The notes: generated by a model from the letters alone, not told the origin. 32,639 nucleotides of DNA from Planctomycetaceae bacterium (GCA_002722955.1 PBMZ01000134.1:1-32639); one strand, 5' to 3'. Shown: positions 1 to 8,378, numbered from the stretch's first letter. A program made the numbers and translations.

Positions 1-243
1 AAATCCGCCGCCATTCGACGAGCTCTCGACCACAACATTTGCCGACTGGACGCTGATGCGAATGTCGTCATCAGAATCGGCGATGACTTGCAGCTCACCA
101 TTAATGAAGAGCGAAGACACCGACAATAATGTACGGTCTTCTAATTGTTGTACGGCCCCAATTCGGTTGACCTTATTAGGTCTTCTTCCTGTAGGCGTCT
201 TAAGTCGATTGCGGAACGCAGTAAGCCATGATGTCAGATGCAC
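1..243 (-). CDS. Planctomycete secreted/surface protein, N-terminal 81 residues (partial)
   Basis: The frame is open from a GTG at 243 to the window edge, so the gene is truncated on the left by the window and not by mutation. The N-terminus has a basic stretch with RNRLK and GRRPNK, then the signature QQLEDRTLLS at about residues 35-44. That motif marks the Planc_extracel N-terminal region (PF07595) found at the start of many large planctomycete extracellular repeat proteins. The residues after it (SVSSLFINGELQVI, DDDIRIS) look like the start of a beta-rich passenger domain. The GTG start is chosen because AGGAGA lies about 8 bases upstream and no ATG in frame precedes the motif. What the full protein does cannot be told from this fragment; adhesin or cadherin/hemolysin-type repeat proteins are usual. 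The family call is sure, the function is not. Confidence 0.8.
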   Translation of the reverse strand, partial: MHLTSWLTAFRNRLKTPTGRRPNKVNRIGAVQQLEDRTLLSVSSLFINGELQVIADSDDDIRISVQSANVVVESSSNGGGF

Positions 244-750
244 TGTTCGTCTCCTATCCGAACGCAGACGAGTCTATTTAAGCCGTATGTAACCAGTGTG
301 AGTCAGTCATTCGCGAGAATGCTGCCATTCCCAACTGTCGTTTCTATTGAAGAAAACGTTGCTCTAACTGGATTCTGAACAGACGGCTCAACGGATTTGT
401 CCAATGCAAGTGCGCTGGCGCGCAGGATGCATGAATTCCCTACCATCCTTTATGTCTGCAAAAATGTGCGTAATCGTGCAGCACAAAGCGTTCGCTTGTA
501 GCGATTTGCGCATTCACAACGGTGCTCAGCGTGAGCACCCAAAGGACTGATGCGAACGCTACGAACGGGCATTCCTCACGGCCAGCATGCGCGGAGCGAC
601 TCGCAAACGACGCATTGCCCGCACAACCGGTACAGCCGTTAAACTCAATGACGCGGACTGACGTTGCCGTGACGCTCAAGACATCTCCCGGATCAATTCT
701 GGTCTTGCTATGATCTCGGCTGAATATCTGTTCCCAATCGGAGCATCGCG
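244..750. other. Intergenic region, no supported gene
   Basis: This 507-base stretch separates the divergent genes at 243 (minus) and 751 (plus) and should hold both promoters. I could not pick a convincing -35/-10 pair. A perfect small hairpin, GGTGCTCA-gcg-TGAGCACC, lies at 521-539 without a following T run. A 110-codon open frame on the minus strand (440-772) overlaps the start of the plus-strand membrane protein. It has no recognisable domain or ribosome site and is probably chance. Confidence 0.5.
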
Positions 751-1131
751 ATGACCATGGCAGTTGCCGCACTTGGTCTTATGATTGTCATTCCATGCGC
801 GTTTCGCATGATTGTCCCCGACCTGTTACGAGCAATCGTGATTCGCCTGAACATGCAGCGGCGTTATTTGTTCACGGTCGCGGCACGTGCAACTTTCGGA
901 GCAGTCTGGCTGGCGGCGCCGCCGCAGTGTCGCTATTCAACGGGTGTCTTCGTTTTTGGTGTGCTGATGCTGGCTGCTGCAATCATCGTTCTGGCAATGG
1001 GACCAACGCGCTTCTCGAATTTTGTTGAACGTGCCATTGATTTCCCAATGCCAACAACGTTGATGCGCTTGTGGATGGCTTCTGGCGTTGGTATCGGTTG
1101 GTTTCTGATCTACGGCAGCGGTGTCGTGTAA
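751..1131 (+). CDS. Small four-helix membrane protein, hypothetical
   Basis: The 126-residue protein has about four hydrophobic segments (roughly 3-22, 41-56, 64-82 and 104-123), with short charged loops such as RLNMQRR and PTRFSNFVERA between them. It begins at ATG 751 with GGAG about 9 bases upstream. I recognise no family. The hydrophobic periodicity and the hairpin just after the stop support a real gene. It stands alone, divergent from the secreted-protein gene on the left and in the same direction as the lipoprotein gene on the right. A role in the inner membrane is inferred from the helices only. Confidence 0.55.
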   Translation: MTMAVAALGLMIVIPCAFRMIVPDLLRAIVIRLNMQRRYLFTVAARATFGAVWLAAPPQCRYSTGVFVFGVLMLAAAIIVLAMGPTRFSNFVERAIDFPMPTTLMRLWMASGVGIGWFLIYGSGVV

Positions 1132-1145
1132 TACGGATCGCTTAA

Positions 1146-1190
1146 CCCGTAGCCGAAGGCGAGGATTGTCATCTCGCCTTCGGCTACGGG
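1146..1190. repeat. Inverted repeat, family A (hairpin, possible terminator)
   Basis: Two perfect 18-base arms (1146-1163 and 1173-1190; left arm CCCGTAGCCGAAGGCGAG) flank a 9-base loop. It sits 14 bases after the stop of the small membrane protein. TTAA/CTAA flanks the arms, and there is no T run. Related copies occur at 7236-7259 (half), 20854-20912 (full) and, diverged, about 30202-30223. Confidence 0.85.
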
Positions 1191-1224
1191 CTAAACAATA
1201 TGTCGCGAATCTACGGATTGGCCA

Positions 1225-3531
1225 ATGAGATACTCATTGTTCGCACTTTTCTGTCTCGCATCGTTCGTTGGTTGTGGCGAGGGGCAAGCGACGACGCACG
1301 GCGATGCAGCCATTGATACTTCGATTGGCGACGCGAAGGTAGTCACGCCGTCAAAGATCTCAGGATGGCAACCCGTCGGTATTGGTGGTGGCGGTGCCTT
1401 CTTCCATCCCGCGGCTTCTCCACACGACCCGAAGCTGTTGTTTGTCTCGTCAGACATGGGCGGCTTTTATCGTTCCGACAATGGCGGTCAGAGTTGGCAG
1501 ATGTTGCCTTGGACGTCGATACCGCACAGCCGGACCCCCATCTTTCACCCCCAGGACCAAAAGACTATCTACGCTTGCGCCTACTATGGCAACAAGTTGC
1601 GCGTTTCGCGCGACGCCGGATTGACATGGCAAATCGTTCTTGAAGACTCCGCTCCATGGAAAGACGACGTGCTGCTAACGCTATCCATTCACCCTTCGGC
1701 GCCAATTTCCATGTTGCTGGCTGGCGAGAAGGGTTTGTACATGTCAGTCGATGCCGGTCAAAGCTGGGGTCTCCTCAAGGGGTCTCCGCCAAATGTGTTC
1801 TCTCTCCACTTTGATCAAACGAGCAGTCTGACCAGTCAGCAGTGGTTTGCCGCGAGTGAAGCTGGTGTTTTTCGCGGTAGCGACGGCGGACTGACTTGGC
1901 GAGAGTCATCGAAGGGACTGCCTTGGCGCGACCTGAGAGCGTTCTGGGCGAGTTCCTCGAAACAGTCCAATCAGATCGCCCTGTATTGCACGATTCCCAG
2001 CAAGAAAGTCGACGGCAAGTTTACTGGCGGCGTCTACAAGTCGACCGACAAAGGCAACTCGTGGCAATCAGCAATGGGCGAAGGGATTCATACTGAGTTG
2101 GGACTTCATAAGTATGGGGAATCGGACATTGACCAGTTTTATTTCTTGGGCGGTTCGGACAAGGACCCGAACACGGTTTACGTGACCAATCGAGGTACCG
2201 GCTATGATCCGCCGCATCATTACACCGTGTTCCGCACTCAAGACGGCGGCCAAACATGGAAGGATTGCTTCTTCTACGACCCACGCTTCCCCGAAAACAA
2301 CACCGATGTTGGTTGGTTGTTCTACGACAAGTCGCGAGGCTTCGGTGATTATGCGCTGGGGTTTACGGTGAACTCCGGCCACCCCGACCAAGTCATTTAC
2401 ACGAATTTTGGCGAGGCCTTCGTGACCAACGACGCCGGCAAGAAATGGACGCAGCAGTACTCGCAAAGGCTGACAACAGATGAGCGGCCGGGAAAGAATC
2501 AACGCTGGAACACCATCGGGCTGGAGGATACGTCTTGTTGGCGGTATGTGGTCGACCCCACTGATGCCAAGCGGCACTACATCTGTTACACCGACATTGG
2601 CTTTGCTCGCAGTACCGATGCCGGCACCAGTTGGATTCACGCAGATGATGGCATCAAGTGGCGAAACACGGTTTACGACATCGCCTTCGACAAGCGCCGC
2701 CCTGGTCGAATCTGGGCCGCTTGCTCGAACCAGCACGACATTCCCACTTGGAGATACATCCAAGGGCCAACGACTGGCGGAGGCGTCTGCGTTTCCGATG
2801 ACTTTGGCGAGTACTGGGAAGTTCAAAGCGATGGCTTGCCAGAAGCACCAGTCACCTCGATCGTTGTTGATTCTGACAGCGACGAGAAAGACCGTACGCT
2901 GTACGCGGGCGTTTACGGTCACGGAGTTTACCGTTCGGACAACGACGGCAAGTCATGGCAAGCCAAAGCCAGCGGCATCGAACCGACCGCCAATCGTCAA
3001 GTCGTCGCCATTCAACGTCACGCGGACGGTGGTTTGTTTTGCTCGGTGGCCGGACGGCGGGAAGGGCGGGGCGTCGCGACTCCGCTTAGTGGCGGCATCT
3101 ATCGGTCTCGCGATCGCGGTGCGTCCTGGAAGCGAATCTCAAGCAAAGACATCTTTCGCCCTGTCGATTTCTTCGTCGACCCCAAAGACAGCAACGTGAT
3201 CTATGTCGCCGCCATGGATGGAATGGGACATTCAGGCGGCGTCTATCGCACGGCCAATGGCGGCAAGTATTGGCATCACAGCGTGCCGGATTTTGATCGC
3301 AGCGTCAGCGATTACATCGAATGTTACGCTGTCAGCATGACACCCGGCGACGATCGTGAGCTATTTCTGACGACGTTGACTCACGGCATCTTTCGCAGCA
3401 AGGACCTGGGGCGTACCTGGGAAGCGTGGAGTGAAAACGCGCCATCGTTCAAGAGTTGCCTTCGGATGACTTGGGACGAGAAGCGCGTTTGGGTTTCGAC
3501 GTTGGGTGGCGGTGTTTGGAAGTTTGAATGA
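1225..3531 (+). CDS. Secreted lipoprotein, Asp-box (BNR/sortilin/GH74-like) beta-propeller
   Basis: The 768-residue protein has a hydrophobic signal (residues 4-16) ending in FVGC, a plausible lipobox with Cys17 as the lipidated residue, so it is predicted to sit in a membrane facing the periplasm. From about residue 75 to the end there are about 13 Asp-box motifs of the S/T-x-D-x-G-x-x-W kind, including SDNGGQSW, SRDAGLTW, STDKGNSW, TQDGGQTW, STDAGTSW, SDNDGKSW and SKDLGRTW. This many evenly spread boxes fits a two-propeller fold like GH74 xyloglucanases or VPS10/sortilin domains; no Arg triad of true sialidases is evident. Asp boxes are structural, so enzymatic activity is not established. 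The ATG at 1225 has no clear Shine-Dalgarno but gives the signal peptide. It stands alone and ends at a strong hairpin. Confidence 0.8.
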   Translation: MRYSLFALFCLASFVGCGEGQATTHGDAAIDTSIGDAKVVTPSKISGWQPVGIGGGGAFFHPAASPHDPKLLFVSSDMGGFYRSDNGGQSWQMLPWTSIPHSRTPIFHPQDQKTIYACAYYGNKLRVSRDAGLTWQIVLEDSAPWKDDVLLTLSIHPSAPISMLLAGEKGLYMSVDAGQSWGLLKGSPPNVFSLHFDQTSSLTSQQWFAASEAGVFRGSDGGLTWRESSKGLPWRDLRAFWASSSKQSNQIALYCTIPSKKVDGKFTGGVYKSTDKGNSWQSAMGEGIHTELGLHKYGESDIDQFYFLGGSDKDPNTVYVTNRGTGYDPPHHYTVFRTQDGGQTWKDCFFYDPRFPENNTDVGWLFYDKSRGFGDYALGFTVNSGHPDQVIYTNFGEAFVTNDAGKKWTQQYSQRLTTDERPGKNQRWNTIGLEDTSCWRYVVDPTDAKRHYICYTDIGFARSTDAGTSWIHADDGIKWRNTVYDIAFDKRRPGRIWAACSNQHDIPTWRYIQGPTTGGGVCVSDDFGEYWEVQSDGLPEAPVTSIVVDSDSDEKDRTLYAGVYGHGVYRSDNDGKSWQAKASGIEPTANRQVVAIQRHADGGLFCSVAGRREGRGVATPLSGGIYRSRDRGASWKRISSKDIFRPVDFFVDPKDSNVIYVAAMDGMGHSGGVYRTANGGKYWHHSVPDFDRSVSDYIECYAVSMTPGDDRELFLTTLTHGIFRSKDLGRTWEAWSENAPSFKSCLRMTWDEKRVWVSTLGGGVWKFE

Positions 3532-3546
3532 TCAATAGAAGGGTTG

Positions 3547-3579
3547 AGATGCCCGGCTTCTGCGAGAAGCCGGGCATCT
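3547..3579. terminator. Hairpin between convergent genes, family C copy 1
   Basis: Perfect 15-bp stem (arm AGATGCCCGGCTTCT) with a GCG loop, followed by a short T-rich TTTGCTT. It lies 15 bases after the lipoprotein stop and 5 bases before the stop of the convergent dihydrouridine synthase, so it could end transcripts from both sides. The same arms recur at 15958-15991 with a different loop. Confidence 0.75.
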
Positions 3580-3584
3580 TTGCT

Positions 3585-4670
3585 TCACCAGCGCTCAACG
3601 GGGCCGTTGGGTACTTTGATCAAAGCCGTCGCGGTTGTTGACTCTCGCTCGCCATGACGGCGGCGGATTTGTTTGATGATCTGGTCGAATTCGTCGTAGC
3701 TCGTCAATCGACGCAGACGGTCTTCAAGGTCTTCTGGAATACCCAGTTTCGCGCCGTACCAGGCCGCGAACTTTCGGAACAAGATGCAACTGTACTCGTC
3801 GTGTTGTTCGGTCATTCGGTAGAAATGCCGCACAAGAAAATCAACTTGTTCGTCGGGCGAGGGATCCGTCGTTGTCTCACCATTGATCACGTTTTGAATC
3901 CGACGAAAGATCCAAGGATCCAACATCGCACCGCGGCCGATGGCCACTGCGGCGCATCCGGTCTCACGGCGCATGTTGAGAGCGTCTTGAGCCGTCCGCA
4001 CGTCGCCATTGCCAATCACGGGAATGTGATCGACGGCCTCGACGGTGGCTTTGATGGCGCTTCGATTCACATCGCCCGTGAATCCTTGCGAACGCGTACG
4101 TCCATGAATGGTGATCGCAGCGACTCCGATCTTTTCGAACTCGCGAGCGAGAAGGGGGGAGGTGATGGATTCTCGATCCCAGCCCAACCGCATTTTGACC
4201 GTGACGGGAACGTCGACGGCTTTGACGACTTGTTCGACTAAGCGTGCGGCGTTTTCCGCGTCGCACATCAATCGGGCACCGCCGCCTTGACCGTTGACCT
4301 TGGCCATCGGGCAACCCATGTTGATGTCGATGCCACCGTAGCCGTGGTCCTGAAGCCATCGCGCGGCGGCGACAAGCTCGTCGGTTTTGCCGCTGAAGAT
4401 TTGGACTGACAGCGGATTGTCGTCTTCACAGGTCTGTACCAGCTCCAAGGCTTTGGCGCGGCCGGACAGAAGCGTTGTGGCTTGGACCAAGTCCGTCGTG
4501 GCAAGACCAACGCCGCCGAGTTCTCGGATTGCCAATCGGAATGCCAAGTGTGTGTAACCGGCTAGCGGTGCTAGGAAGTAGCGAGTGGCCAACTGCCTGT
4601 TGCCAACCATCAACGGTGACTCGTCGAGTTCTGTTGAGTCGCTTGTTTGTGTTGCAGTCACAGCACTCAT
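3585..4670 (-). CDS. dus: tRNA-dihydrouridine synthase (DusB-like)
   Basis: FMN enzyme that reduces uridine to dihydrouridine in the D-loop of tRNA using NADPH. The 361-residue protein is a TIM barrel followed by an alpha-helical tRNA-binding tail. Visible family motifs: FLAPLAGYTHLAFR (32-45), the catalytic-Cys signature DINMGCPMAKVNGQGGG (Cys120), VKMRLGW (Lys159), TIHGRT (His189), GNGDV (220-224) and the phosphate-binding AIGRGAML (243-250). The first 20 residues are low-complexity; Met21 could be the true start, as no ribosome site precedes ATG 4670. The region just upstream is filled by family B repeats (4680-4823). It is convergent with the lipoprotein gene and lies downstream of the M32 peptidase gene on the same strand. 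DusB is the nearest subfamily by motif, but DusA or DusC cannot be excluded. Confidence 0.93.
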   Translation of the reverse strand: MSAVTATQTSDSTELDESPLMVGNRQLATRYFLAPLAGYTHLAFRLAIRELGGVGLATTDLVQATTLLSGRAKALELVQTCEDDNPLSVQIFSGKTDELVAAARWLQDHGYGGIDINMGCPMAKVNGQGGGARLMCDAENAARLVEQVVKAVDVPVTVKMRLGWDRESITSPLLAREFEKIGVAAITIHGRTRSQGFTGDVNRSAIKATVEAVDHIPVIGNGDVRTAQDALNMRRETGCAAVAIGRGAMLDPWIFRRIQNVINGETTTDPSPDEQVDFLVRHFYRMTEQHDEYSCILFRKFAAWYGAKLGIPEDLEDRLRRLTSYDEFDQIIKQIRRRHGERESTTATALIKVPNGPVERW

Positions 4671-4679
4671 GACGGACTA

Positions 4680-4823
4680 AGTAGCCATCACTCTCCGAGT
4701 GATGAGCTTCCAGTGGAGGCGATGCTTGCCTCAGTGACGTTTTGTCGCATCTTGGCGAGCTGCGACTCACTCCATTTCAAGACTAACTCGCTGAGGCTCA
4801 TCATTCGGAGAGTGATGGATACA
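4680..4823. repeat. Paired inverted repeats, family B (REP-doublet-like)
   Basis: Two copies of a short palindromic unit (core ATCACTC-TCC-GAGTGAT) lie in opposite orientation, at 4680-4707 and 4796-4818, with 22 of 23 core-region bases matching as an inverted repeat. They bracket an 88-base spacer that can pair weakly with itself. The element fills the gap between the M32 gene and dus. A second pair, in the same outward orientation, occurs at 30006-30436. Confidence 0.85.
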
Positions 4824-4826
4824 TTA

Positions 4827-6344
4827 TTACAGGTTATAAATCGCGCCGAATTTGCGCTTCAAATGTTCGATCAGTGGCAGAGGCGAAAGTTTCTCGCCGG
4901 TGACTTCTTTGACCAATTGGTTGGCGCGGAAACGCTGTCCGTGTTGATGAATGTTCTTGTTCAACCACTGTTTCAACGGCGCGAACTCGCCGCGCGCGAA
5001 CATCTCGTCCAAGTCGCCCAATTCCGCGGTGGCCGCGTTGTAGAATTGGGCGGCATACATGTTGCCCAAGGCATAAGTTGGAAAATATCCGATCAGGCCG
5101 GCGCTCCAATGGATGTCTTGCATGCAGCCTTCTGAGTCATCAGCAGGTGTGATACCAAAGTATCGAGTGAACGTTTCGTTCCAGACTGCCGGCAAGTCGG
5201 CCGGTTGCAAGTCGCCAGCCATCAATGGCTGTTCTAGCTCGAACCGCAGCATGATGTGCAAGTTGTACGTGACCTCGTCGGCCTCGACGCGAATGAACGA
5301 CGGCCTGACATCATTGATGGCCACGTAAAATGTGTCGGCATCAACATTGCCGAGCGCTTCGGGGAAGGCTACCTTCGCGGGCTCGAAGAAGTGGTTCCAG
5401 AACGAACGGCTGCGGCCCACGAAGTTCTCCCACATTCGCGACTGGGACTCATGGATCCCGAGCGATGTTGAATTCCCCATCGGTGTCCCGTAGTGACCGC
5501 GGTCCAAGCCCTGCTCGTAGATTCCGTGACCGGCTTCGTGCAAAGTTCCAAAAAACGCGCCGTTGAAATGATGATCGTCGTACCGTGTGGTCAAGCGGCA
5601 ATCGCCGGGACCGAATCCACTGCAAAACGGATGAGCGGCAACATCAAGGCGACCGTTTCGGAAGTCGAAGCCGATTTGCTGAGCCGCGTCGGTGCCGAAT
5701 TCGCGCTGAGCATCCACAGGGTACGTCCGAGTGATGATCGAGACATCCGGTTCGATTGGCGAATCAGCGATGGCCGCAACCATCTCGACCAGCGCGTCGC
5801 GGAGTGGAGCGAAAACGGCGTTGACGTCTTTCGATGTCGCACTAGGTTCGTATTGATCCAAGAGAGCATCGTAGGGAATGCCGTCTTCTGGAAAGCCCAA
5901 TGCTTGCGCCTCTTCCCGCTTTAGCTCGACAACCTTTTCGAGCCACGGCAAGAACTTGGAAAAATCTTTTTCCTTGCGGGCTTCGATCCATGCCTGTTGA
6001 GACATGGTTGTGACCCGCGACATCTCCTCGACTAATTCTTGGGGCAATTTGGTCGACTGATCGTAATTTCGCCGCAGGTCACGGACATTCACGGCGATCG
6101 GATCGGTTTCCTCGCCAAGATCGAGTGCTTCCAGTTCTGAGAGCAACTCGCCAATCCGCGGATTGGTGGCTTGCTGATGGGCAAGGCCACTGAGAAGCGC
6201 CATTTGATTGCCGCGATGTTCCGCGCCGCCGGGCGGCAGGTAAGTTTGTTCATCCCAGCCCAAAACGCTTGCACATGATGAAAGCAATGCGGTTTGTTTG
6301 CTTTTCGAAATCAGTTCTTCGTAGAGTTCTTCCCTGCTGCCCAT
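4827..6344 (-). CDS. Carboxypeptidase Taq-type, metallopeptidase family M32
   Basis: Cytoplasmic zinc carboxypeptidase that trims C-terminal residues from peptides. At 505 residues it has the usual M32 length and is nearly all helical. The zinc site HEAGH is at 269-273 inside TLHEAGHGIYEQ, with the third ligand in HESQSRMWEN (Glu299). The family motif HPF (238-240), the DxRLTTRYD stretch (249-256) and the late IRVEADEVTYNLHIMLRFE helix are also present. No signal peptide. ATG 6344 is preceded by AGAGGAAG at a good distance. The gene is divergent from hspQ with only about 100 bases between them, so the two share a promoter region. All catalytic residues I can place are there. Confidence 0.95.
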   Translation of the reverse strand: MGSREELYEELISKSKQTALLSSCASVLGWDEQTYLPPGGAEHRGNQMALLSGLAHQQATNPRIGELLSELEALDLGEETDPIAVNVRDLRRNYDQSTKLPQELVEEMSRVTTMSQQAWIEARKEKDFSKFLPWLEKVVELKREEAQALGFPEDGIPYDALLDQYEPSATSKDVNAVFAPLRDALVEMVAAIADSPIEPDVSIITRTYPVDAQREFGTDAAQQIGFDFRNGRLDVAAHPFCSGFGPGDCRLTTRYDDHHFNGAFFGTLHEAGHGIYEQGLDRGHYGTPMGNSTSLGIHESQSRMWENFVGRSRSFWNHFFEPAKVAFPEALGNVDADTFYVAINDVRPSFIRVEADEVTYNLHIMLRFELEQPLMAGDLQPADLPAVWNETFTRYFGITPADDSEGCMQDIHWSAGLIGYFPTYALGNMYAAQFYNAATAELGDLDEMFARGEFAPLKQWLNKNIHQHGQRFRANQLVKEVTGEKLSPLPLIEHLKRKFGAIYNL

Positions 6345-6442
6345 GAGGACTTCCTCTTTGTCATAGTGTCGCTTTTTTGAAGGTTAGGTTAACTTATAAC
6401 GCGTTCCACTCCCCTTGTCATGGATTTGAAGCGAGCCCTGAC

Positions 6443-6781
6443 ATGATCGCATTCAAAAATCCCGAATTTCAACGCTTTGAACCGGGCGAGTTAGTTCAGC
6501 ATCGTCGCTACGGCTATCGTGGTGTCGTTGTCGAGGTGGACGACTATTGCCAGGCGTCGGATGAGTGGTACGAGAAGAACAACACTCAGCCAGCGCGCGA
6601 CCAACCATGGCATCACGTGCTGGTTGATGGCTCGACATCGATCACCTACGCGGCCTCAACAAGTTTGGTGGCGGACGACTCGAAGGAGATGATTCGTCAT
6701 CCGTTGGTTCCTCACTTCTTCGAGGACTTTGATGGCGAGAAATACGTCCGCAACGACAAACCTTGGCCAACTTCGGTTTAG
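6443..6781 (+). CDS. hspQ: HspQ/YccV-like heat-shock or hemimethylated-DNA-binding protein
   Basis: Small beta-barrel protein of the YccV-like family (PF08755); in enterobacteria HspQ binds hemimethylated oriC DNA and acts as an adaptor/enhancer of Lon. Family features: FEPGELVQHRRYGYRGVVV near the start (the F-x-x-G-x-x-V-x-H-x-x-x-G-Y-R-G pattern), then QPWHHVLVDG and TYAASTSLV. The 112-residue product from ATG 6443 matches the family's usual start just before the barrel; a longer reading from TTG 6377 adds 22 residues with no family match and is less likely. The TfoX-like gene follows 16 bases later in the same direction, so they are probably cotranscribed. The M32 gene is divergent. Confidence 0.88.
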   Translation: MIAFKNPEFQRFEPGELVQHRRYGYRGVVVEVDDYCQASDEWYEKNNTQPARDQPWHHVLVDGSTSITYAASTSLVADDSKEMIRHPLVPHFFEDFDGEKYVRNDKPWPTSV

Positions 6782-6797
6782 TTGAATTGGTAATCTT

Positions 6798-7232
6798 ATG
6801 GCAAAAGCAAGCGAAGTTCCTGCCGACAAGTTAGCACTCTACGAAAAGCTGGTGGCGACAAATCCGGACGTTGACCGCAAGGGTGCCAGCATGCCCTACA
6901 CTTCGTTGAACGGCCACATGTTTAGTTTCCTGACGAAAACAGGAATGCTTGCACTACGATTGCCGGATGATGAGCGGGAAGCGTTTCTCAAGAAGCACAA
7001 GACCAAGCTGTGCGAACAACACGGCACCGTGATGAAAGAATATGTCGAGGTCCCCGACGCGTTGCTAAAGAAGACGCAGCAGCTCAAGAAGTATTTTCAA
7101 ATCAGCTGCGACTACGTTGGCTCTTTGAAACCGAAACCAACGACTCGCAAAAAGAAGTCCGCGAAGAAGAAGACTTCGAAGAAGAAAACAGCCAAGAAAA
7201 AGACAACTCGCAAGACAACAAAAAAGCGTTAG
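6798..7232 (+). CDS. TfoX/MmcQ-like N-domain protein with lysine-rich histone-like tail
   Basis: Residues 1-108 form a compact domain: KGASMPYTSLNGHMFSFLTK, then TGMLALRLPDDEREAFLKKH and TVMKEYVEVPD. This strand-rich pattern resembles the TfoX/Sxy N-terminal (or YjbR/MmcQ) fold. From about residue 109 the protein turns into a run of KKK/KKT/TRK repeats to the C-terminus, much like the tails of bacterial H1-like proteins, which bind DNA through charge. So it is a small folded domain plus a predicted nucleic-acid-binding tail. It is the second gene of a likely two-gene unit after hspQ. The stop codon abuts a half copy of repeat family A. The fold assignment is moderate; a DNA-binding role is inferred from the tail only. 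Confidence 0.7.
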   Translation: MAKASEVPADKLALYEKLVATNPDVDRKGASMPYTSLNGHMFSFLTKTGMLALRLPDDEREAFLKKHKTKLCEQHGTVMKEYVEVPDALLKKTQQLKKYFQISCDYVGSLKPKPTTRKKKSAKKKTSKKKTAKKKTTRKTTKKR

Positions 7233-7235
7233 TGC

Positions 7236-7259
7236 CTCGCCTTCGGCTGCCGGTTAAAC
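7236..7259. repeat. Half copy of repeat family A overlapping a stop codon
   Basis: CTCGCCTTCGGCTGCCGG followed by TTAAAC matches the right arm of the family A repeats at 1146-1190 and 20854-20912. It fills the 21-base gap between two convergent genes, and its TTA supplies the stop codon (7254-7256, TAA on the minus strand) of the beta-lactamase-fold gene. Confidence 0.7.
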
Positions 7260-8378
7260 GAAGGCCGAAGCCACGATGTTTGACAGGTTGACCAGTCGCC
7301 ACGGGGCTTTCGAGCGAATTGCTGTCGTCATCAACAGACAGAAACCTTCACGCTCGGGATCAATCCACATCATCGTGCCTGTGGCACCGGTGTGACCGAA
7401 CGCCGAGGGACTCAACATGTCGCCCCAACTGCCACGCGTGCCGCGATGATTTAATCGGAAGCCCAAGCCCCACGGTCGTGCTCGCCAGATCGATTCTGGC
7501 AACTCTGGCTGATCGCGATGCTGATTCGAGGTGATTGCGGCCACCATTGCAGGCGACAGCAATCGAGTTCCGTTAAGCTCGCCACCGTTGAGCAACATTT
7601 GACAGATCATCGCCATATCTTCGGGGGCACTGAACATGCCTCCCCAGGGCACTCCCAGTTCTTGCCAGTAACGCCCGTTCCAACTGAAGTCGGAACCGTC
7701 TTGGTATTCGGGTGTCTCGACACGAATCAAGCGCTCTCGAGCAATGCCTCGCGATCCCAGTGCCGAAGACTTCATGCCAAGCGGATCGAAGATCTCTTTC
7801 TTTAGATAATCACGGATGCTCATGCCGGATATGCGCTGAATGATTTCCGCAACGGTCAACGTTCCCATGCTCTGATAACTGTAGTCCGTTCCGGGTGCGA
7901 ACTTCGGTTGAGCAGCGATCGCTCCCTCGATGAATTTCTTCAGCGGCGCGTGTTGCCGACGAAGCTCGACATTGTTGGGTAACATGTCGGGCATTCCCGA
8001 CGTGTGTGTGAACAAATGGACGACAAGTGTGTCTTCCTTGTGGTTGGCAGCAAAGTCAGGGATGTAGCGTGTTACCGGATCGGACAAATTCAGTAGACCA
8101 CGTTCGACGAGCTTCAGTGCTCCGAGGTACGTCACCGGTTTGCTGATCGATGCCAGCAAGAATAACCCGTCGCGTCGAATCGGTTCTGCGTTGACTTCGG
8201 GACCTTGCTTCCCAAAGAACTGAGGCTCCACAATTCTGCCGCGGCGGCCAACCAATATGGCACCGCCGGGGACAGGAGCCTTGTCACCGGTTGTCCATTT
8301 GCGAAGCAAATCGTAAGCGGTCTGAAGTCGTGATTCCTCGACCCCAATTTCTGATGGTTTGGCGTGCGGCAAGGCCAT
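7254..8378 (-). CDS. Serine hydrolase, class C beta-lactamase/esterase fold
   Basis: The protein (374 residues) belongs to the PF00144 group of serine esterases, D-peptidases and class C beta-lactamases. The nucleophile motif SISK is at 77-80 (Ser77, Lys80), the second motif is YSY at 166-168 instead of the usual Y-x-N, and the third motif is HTG at 329-331 (HTGATGTMMW). There is no signal peptide, so it is probably cytoplasmic and more like EstB-type esterases than a resistance enzyme. ATG 8378 has AGAGGA about 7 bases upstream. It is convergent with the TfoX-like gene and ends within a repeat. The natural substrate cannot be inferred; calling it an antibiotic-resistance gene would be unjustified. 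Confidence 0.9.
   Translation of the reverse strand: MALPHAKPSEIGVEESRLQTAYDLLRKWTTGDKAPVPGGAILVGRRGRIVEPQFFGKQGPEVNAEPIRRDGLFLLASISKPVTYLGALKLVERGLLNLSDPVTRYIPDFAANHKEDTLVVHLFTHTSGMPDMLPNNVELRRQHAPLKKFIEGAIAAQPKFAPGTDYSYQSMGTLTVAEIIQRISGMSIRDYLKKEIFDPLGMKSSALGSRGIARERLIRVETPEYQDGSDFSWNGRYWQELGVPWGGMFSAPEDMAMICQMLLNGGELNGTRLLSPAMVAAITSNQHRDQPELPESIWRARPWGLGFRLNHRGTRGSWGDMLSPSAFGHTGATGTMMWIDPEREGFCLLMTTAIRSKAPWRLVNLSNIVASAFV

Noticed and set aside
440-772. Minus-strand open frame of 110 codons before the small membrane protein
   Set aside because: It overlaps the plus-strand gene start, has no ribosome site, is compositionally odd and has no recognisable family.
2068-2922. Minus-strand frame of 284 codons opposite the beta-propeller gene
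   Set aside because: It is a codon-bias mirror of a strongly supported gene with 13 Asp boxes; its own translation shows no domain.
6377-6442. TTG start of the HspQ-like gene, 22 residues earlier
   Set aside because: HspQ proteins begin just before the barrel; the extra residues match nothing and ATG 6443 is in the right place.
7254-8378. Beta-lactam resistance gene
   Set aside because: The second motif is YSY and there is no signal peptide; the fold is shared by esterases, so resistance is not supported.
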